Part shown: piece after piece, positions 60,992 to 64,000 of the stretch
Layout of the letters: every line of letters begins with the position of its first letter
Numbering within the stretch: position 1 is the stretch's first letter
NCBI GenBank assembly: GCA_024235315.1
Contig: JACKMP010000001.1
Span: 479,483 to 543,482, forward strand
From: Chromatiaceae bacterium
GTDB taxonomy: Bacteria > Pseudomonadota > Gammaproteobacteria > Chromatiales > Chromatiaceae
Length of the DNA: 64,000 bases
Direction of reading: 5' to 3'
Notes under the pieces: model-generated
The model's input: only the letters and a program-made list of their open reading frames with translations
Databases searched by the model: none
What the model was told of the DNA's origin: nothing
Made by a program: the position numbers and the translations under genes

Positions 60992-61582
60992 ATGATACTG
61001 AACGTAGTGATCGACGACCAATTGCTGGAACTCAATGTGCCAGAGGCGTTCATAAGCCAGGCGCAGGACTTTTTTGCCAAGATGGACAGCGACATGGATC
61101 GGGGCTGGCAGGTCAACCGCGAATGGGTCGAACGGCCCGATCAGATGCTGCGCGCCCAGATCGCCGCCAACAAGCTGCTGACCGCACTGGAGAACCAGGA
61201 CCACAACCTGGGGCGGCTGATGGCCGGGTATATCCTTTCACGCGTCCCCGAAGTGGTCACCGTGGAACTCAACCCGGCTGGTGAAACACGCGACCACCGG
61301 ATCGAGATTGCCGAGGCCGGCATCGAGTCGGCACCGATCGCGTCCAACGGTGAATCGATCGCCCATGCCGGCATCCCAAAGGGGCTCAACAAGATGCAGG
61401 CCATGGCGCAGGCCGCCAAGGACGTCAGCAAGGTGTTCAAGATGGGAAAACAGTACCGCTTCTCGGTATACAACCATGCCACCGGGACCTGGGAGGAATC
61501 ACCCGCGATCGCCGACAAGGCACAGGCCGAGTCGATGCGCGAGCACGCATTTAAGGCACGTTTCGAGGCGCTTTGCGGATAA
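60992..61582 (+). CDS. Hypothetical protein
   Basis: Soluble protein of 196 residues beginning MILNVVIDDQLLELNVPEAF and ending with QYRFSVYNHATGTWEESPAI and a helical tail. Acidic/basic helices and a Gly-poor composition are seen; no domain is recognised. It is divergent from the PiuC-like gene by 60 bp and is probably a real conserved gene because its frame and codon use match the neighbours. Confidence 0.65.
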   Translation: MILNVVIDDQLLELNVPEAFISQAQDFFAKMDSDMDRGWQVNREWVERPDQMLRAQIAANKLLTALENQDHNLGRLMAGYILSRVPEVVTVELNPAGETRDHRIEIAEAGIESAPIASNGESIAHAGIPKGLNKMQAMAQAAKDVSKVFKMGKQYRFSVYNHATGTWEESPAIADKAQAESMREHAFKARFEALCG

Positions 61583-61710
61583 CCAGGGGAGTCTGCGACC
61601 GTTCGGCTTCCGACCTGGCTGCACCCAGGACCGCAATTTTCACCTGGCCTGTCGCACAAACGTCATCCGGCGTTCATCATCCTGTCGCGGATCCGCGATG
61701 TAATCCGCCG

Positions 61711-62901
61711 ATGATGCGTATCCTCAAGATCTCCGATGTCTACTTTCCGCGGGTCAACGGCGTTTCCACATCGATTCGCACCTTTGCCCGGGAACTGCAG
61801 CAGCAGGGCCACGAAGTCACCCTGATCGCCCCCGCCTACCCCACCCCGCTCGATGACCACTTCGAGGTTATCCGCATCCCGTCACGCTACCTGTTCGTCG
61901 ACCCGGAAGACCGCCTGATGCAGCGGCGCTCGCTGCGCCGGCACCTCCCCGAGCTGCACAGGCGCAACTTTGACATCATCCATATTCACACGCCGTTCGC
62001 CGCGCACTACGAAGGAATCTGGCTGAGCCGGCAACTCGGGATTCCTGTGGTCGAGACCTACCACACCTATTTCGAGGAATACCTGGACAAGTACCTTCCG
62101 TGGCTTCCCCGCAAGGTCCTGCGCTACGCGGCGCGGCAATTTTCTCGTACGCAATGCGCGGTCCTCGACGCCATGGTGGTACCTACCCGGCCGATGCTCG
62201 ACGTGTTGCACGGCTACGGCATCACTGCACCGGCCAGCATCATCCCCACCGGTATCCCGGCCGGCGCTTTCAGCAGTGGAGACGGTACGCGCTTTCGCGC
62301 ACGCCACAACATCGCCACCAACCGGCAGCTGATGCTCTATGTCGGCCGCGTCGCGTATGAAAAAAACATAGGCTTCCTGCTGCGCGTGATCGATCGGGTG
62401 CGCCGCTCGCACCCTCGCAGCCTACTGGTCATCGCCGGCGAAGGGCCGGCGACCAGGCACCTGCGCAGGCTGAGCACCTCACTGGGTCTGGACCACCACG
62501 TCCGGTTCGTTGGCTACCTGTCGCGCGAACACGATCTGCCCGACTGCTACGCAGCGGGTGACGTCTTCACTTTCGCGTCCAACACCGAAACGCAGGGGCT
62601 GGTGCTGCTCGAGGCAATGCAGGCAGGCACACCAGTCGTCTCGACTGCCGTGATGGGTACCGCCGAGGTCATGGCCGACAGACGTGGCGGGCTTGTGGCT
62701 ACCGAGGACGTCGACGACTTCGCCGACAAGGTGTGTCGCCTGTTCGATGATCCGGCACTGCATGCTCGGCTACGTGCACAGGCGGCCGCAAAGGCCGCCG
62801 GCTGGAGTGTCCGGGCGACCACGGCACGCCTGCTCGAAGTCTATGAAGGCTGCACTGCGGCATACGCCGGTGATCGCAACGGCGCCATCGAGTCGGCGTG
62901 A
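61711..62901 (+). CDS. GT4-family glycosyltransferase
   Basis: Protein of 396 residues. N-terminal LKISDVYFPRVNGVSTSIRT and the C-terminal motif E-x7-E in NTETQGLVLLEAMQAGTPVV are typical of GT-B retaining glycosyltransferases of family 4 (MgtA/alpha-mannosyltransferase-like). It probably builds a glycolipid or cell-surface glycan. It is convergent with the LpxH-like gene; such pairs occur in several genomes. Confidence 0.88.
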   Translation: MMRILKISDVYFPRVNGVSTSIRTFARELQQQGHEVTLIAPAYPTPLDDHFEVIRIPSRYLFVDPEDRLMQRRSLRRHLPELHRRNFDIIHIHTPFAAHYEGIWLSRQLGIPVVETYHTYFEEYLDKYLPWLPRKVLRYAARQFSRTQCAVLDAMVVPTRPMLDVLHGYGITAPASIIPTGIPAGAFSSGDGTRFRARHNIATNRQLMLYVGRVAYEKNIGFLLRVIDRVRRSHPRSLLVIAGEGPATRHLRRLSTSLGLDHHVRFVGYLSREHDLPDCYAAGDVFTFASNTETQGLVLLEAMQAGTPVVSTAVMGTAEVMADRRGGLVATEDVDDFADKVCRLFDDPALHARLRAQAAAKAAGWSVRATTARLLEVYEGCTAAYAGDRNGAIESA

Positions 62902-62912
62902 TCAGCCTCCTG

Positions 62913-62934
62913 CCGCCGGTACGTGAGCCGGCGG
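62913..62934. terminator. Hairpin between convergent genes
   Basis: CCGCCGG and CCGGCGG pair over 7 bp with an 8-base loop in the 66 bp between the glycosyltransferase and phosphoesterase. No T-run. Confidence 0.4.
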
Positions 62935-62967
62935 TCACACCGGGTCCCGGCACCGTCGTCGCAACGA

Positions 62968-63783
62968 TCACCCGGTCAGGCGCATCGCCTTTGGCGGCTT
63001 TTCTCCGGCTTCTGCCGAAGCCACGTCTGACACCACCCAATGCACCAGTTCGACGCTGCCGTCGAAGCGTTCAATCAGCGCCGTGTTGCTCTCCACCCAG
63101 TCGCCGCAGTTGTGATACCGGATGCCATGGATGTCACGGATCTCGGCATGGTGAATATGTCCACAGACCACGCCATCGACGCCACGTCGCTTGGCATCCC
63201 GGGCCACCGCCTCCTCGAAACCGCTGATGTAGCTCACCGCATTCTTGACTTTGCGCTTGAGAAAACCGGCCAACGACCAATTGCCCATACCAAGGCGGCG
63301 GCGCACGATGTTGAGGTAACGGTTGCTCGCCAGCAGCCAGTCGTAGGCGTGACTGCCGAGCTTTGCCAACCATGGATGGCAGGTGACGACGCCGTCGAAA
63401 TCGTCGCCGTGGACGATAAAGAACCGGCGGCCGTCGCGTGTCTCGTGGATAACCTCTTCGAGGATCGCGACATTGCCGAAATGAGTACCCACATGATCAC
63501 GGAAGACCTCGTCGTGGTTGCCCGGGACGAATACGACGCGGGTCCCGCGTTTCGCCTTTCCCAGGATCGTACGGATGACGTCGTTGTGTGCCTGCGGCCA
63601 ATACAGGCCACGTTTCATGTTCCATACGTCGACGATATCGCCAACCAGGTAGAGGGTCTCGCACTCGGTATGGTGGAGGAAATCAAGCAGCGTTTCTGCG
63701 CTGCAACCACGAAACCCAAGGTGTACATCGGAAATCCACACCGTTTGCACGCGCAAAGGCCCAAGCCTGCGGACATTTTTCAT
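62968..63783 (-). CDS. UDP-2,3-diacylglucosamine diphosphatase-like metallophosphoesterase
   Basis: Protein of 271 residues with calcineurin-type metal motifs: WISDVHLGFRGC, LVGDIVDVWNM, VPGNHDEVFRDH, FIVHGDDFD and VCGHIHHAEIRD. It resembles the LpxH-like family that hydrolyses UDP-diacylglucosamine but is larger than classical LpxH, so lipid specificity is uncertain. A link to the neighbouring GT4 glycosyltransferase in glycolipid metabolism is likely. Confidence 0.85.
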   Translation of the reverse strand: MKNVRRLGPLRVQTVWISDVHLGFRGCSAETLLDFLHHTECETLYLVGDIVDVWNMKRGLYWPQAHNDVIRTILGKAKRGTRVVFVPGNHDEVFRDHVGTHFGNVAILEEVIHETRDGRRFFIVHGDDFDGVVTCHPWLAKLGSHAYDWLLASNRYLNIVRRRLGMGNWSLAGFLKRKVKNAVSYISGFEEAVARDAKRRGVDGVVCGHIHHAEIRDIHGIRYHNCGDWVESNTALIERFDGSVELVHWVVSDVASAEAGEKPPKAMRLTG

Positions 63784-63903
63784 CTCTGCTTACCCGTCTC
63801 TGGATCAGACAGGCGAAGTCTCGCGTCGGTGCATGCAACTCAGGTGACGCATTGATGAAACAAATAAGAACGCGGGACGGCCGGTCGATCACCGCGCTGC
63901 CGC

Positions 63904-64000
63904 TCAGTTCAGCGACGTGACAGCCGCCAAGCGCAGCACCGCCTCCACCCTGTCGGCGGTAACCGGAAAGGCGATCTTCGCGAACAGCGGGAACCGCGCC
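63904..64000 (-). CDS. Partial gene, C-terminal end only
   Basis: A minus-strand frame open to the window edge ends ARFPLFAKIAFPVTADRVEA followed by about ten more residues and a stop. Thirty-one residues are too few to name a family. It may be the end of a gene that starts beyond the window. Confidence 0.35.
   Translation of the reverse strand, partial: ARFPLFAKIAFPVTADRVEAVLRLAAVTSLN

Overview
The window is GC-rich and gene-dense. It reads as the chromosome of a facultatively anaerobic, sulfur-oxidising, denitrifying gammaproteobacterium, most like the Chromatiales and related sulfur oxidisers. The evidence is a complete oxidative-type dsr cluster (dsrABEFHCMKLJOPNRS, minus strand, 42.3-56.1 kb), a cytochrome cd1 nitrite reductase with a full heme d1 maturation set (20.8-31.2 kb), and the oxygen-independent ubiquinone genes ubiT, ubiU and ubiV. 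The genus cannot be named from sequence alone. I saw no rRNA, tRNA, CRISPR array, transposase or phage gene.

Layout. 0-8 kb: a MenA/UbiA prenyltransferase, a TauD/TfdA-like oxygenase, an overlapping nsrR-fnr regulator pair, a PAS-GGDEF-EAL protein and two outer-membrane barrels. 8-11.6 kb: class III ribonucleotide reductase (nrdD, a separately encoded glycyl-radical segment, nrdG) and a methyltransferase. 11.8-20 kb: YhcC-type radical SAM, ubiU, ubiV, an octaheme HAO-like cytochrome, ubiT, a ZnuA-SCO fusion and a pentapeptide-repeat protein. 20-31 kb: nirN, a c'-type cytochrome, nirJ, a NirG-NirH fusion, nirL, nirD, nirF, nirC, nirE, a membrane hemerythrin and, divergently, nirS. 31-38.3 kb: a NapC/NirT cytochrome fused to two nearly identical heme domains, DUF2189 protein, cupredoxin, lone TRAP binding protein, diheme peroxidase and a nuclease. 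38.4-42.2 kb: a radical SAM gene, a glycan-type accessory patch with a broken FkbM gene, and a ferredoxin-reductase with an HTH gene. 42.3-56.1 kb: dsr. 56.5-59.6 kb: a divergent operon-like group (TauD-like, two unknowns, an orphan Cas6/Cmx6-like protein), then a cysteine-less DsrC homologue. 59.7-60.2 kb: a large nested palindromic repeat. 60-64 kb: PiuC-like hydroxylase, an unknown, a GT4 glycosyltransferase and an LpxH-like phosphoesterase.

Regulation ties the window together. The FNR-type protein keeps all four [4Fe-4S] cysteines and the E-x-x-S-R recognition helix. Boxes of the form TTGAY-N4-RTCAW lie before the nsrR-fnr pair, nrdD, ubiT, the octaheme cytochrome, the nirE operon, nirS, a radical SAM gene, both TauD-like genes and in the dsrA intergenic region. 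NrdR-box pairs add a second input at nrdD. The most unusual material is the Cas6-containing group beside dsr, the tandem-duplicated NirT fusion, the ZnuA-SCO fusion and the split NrdD.
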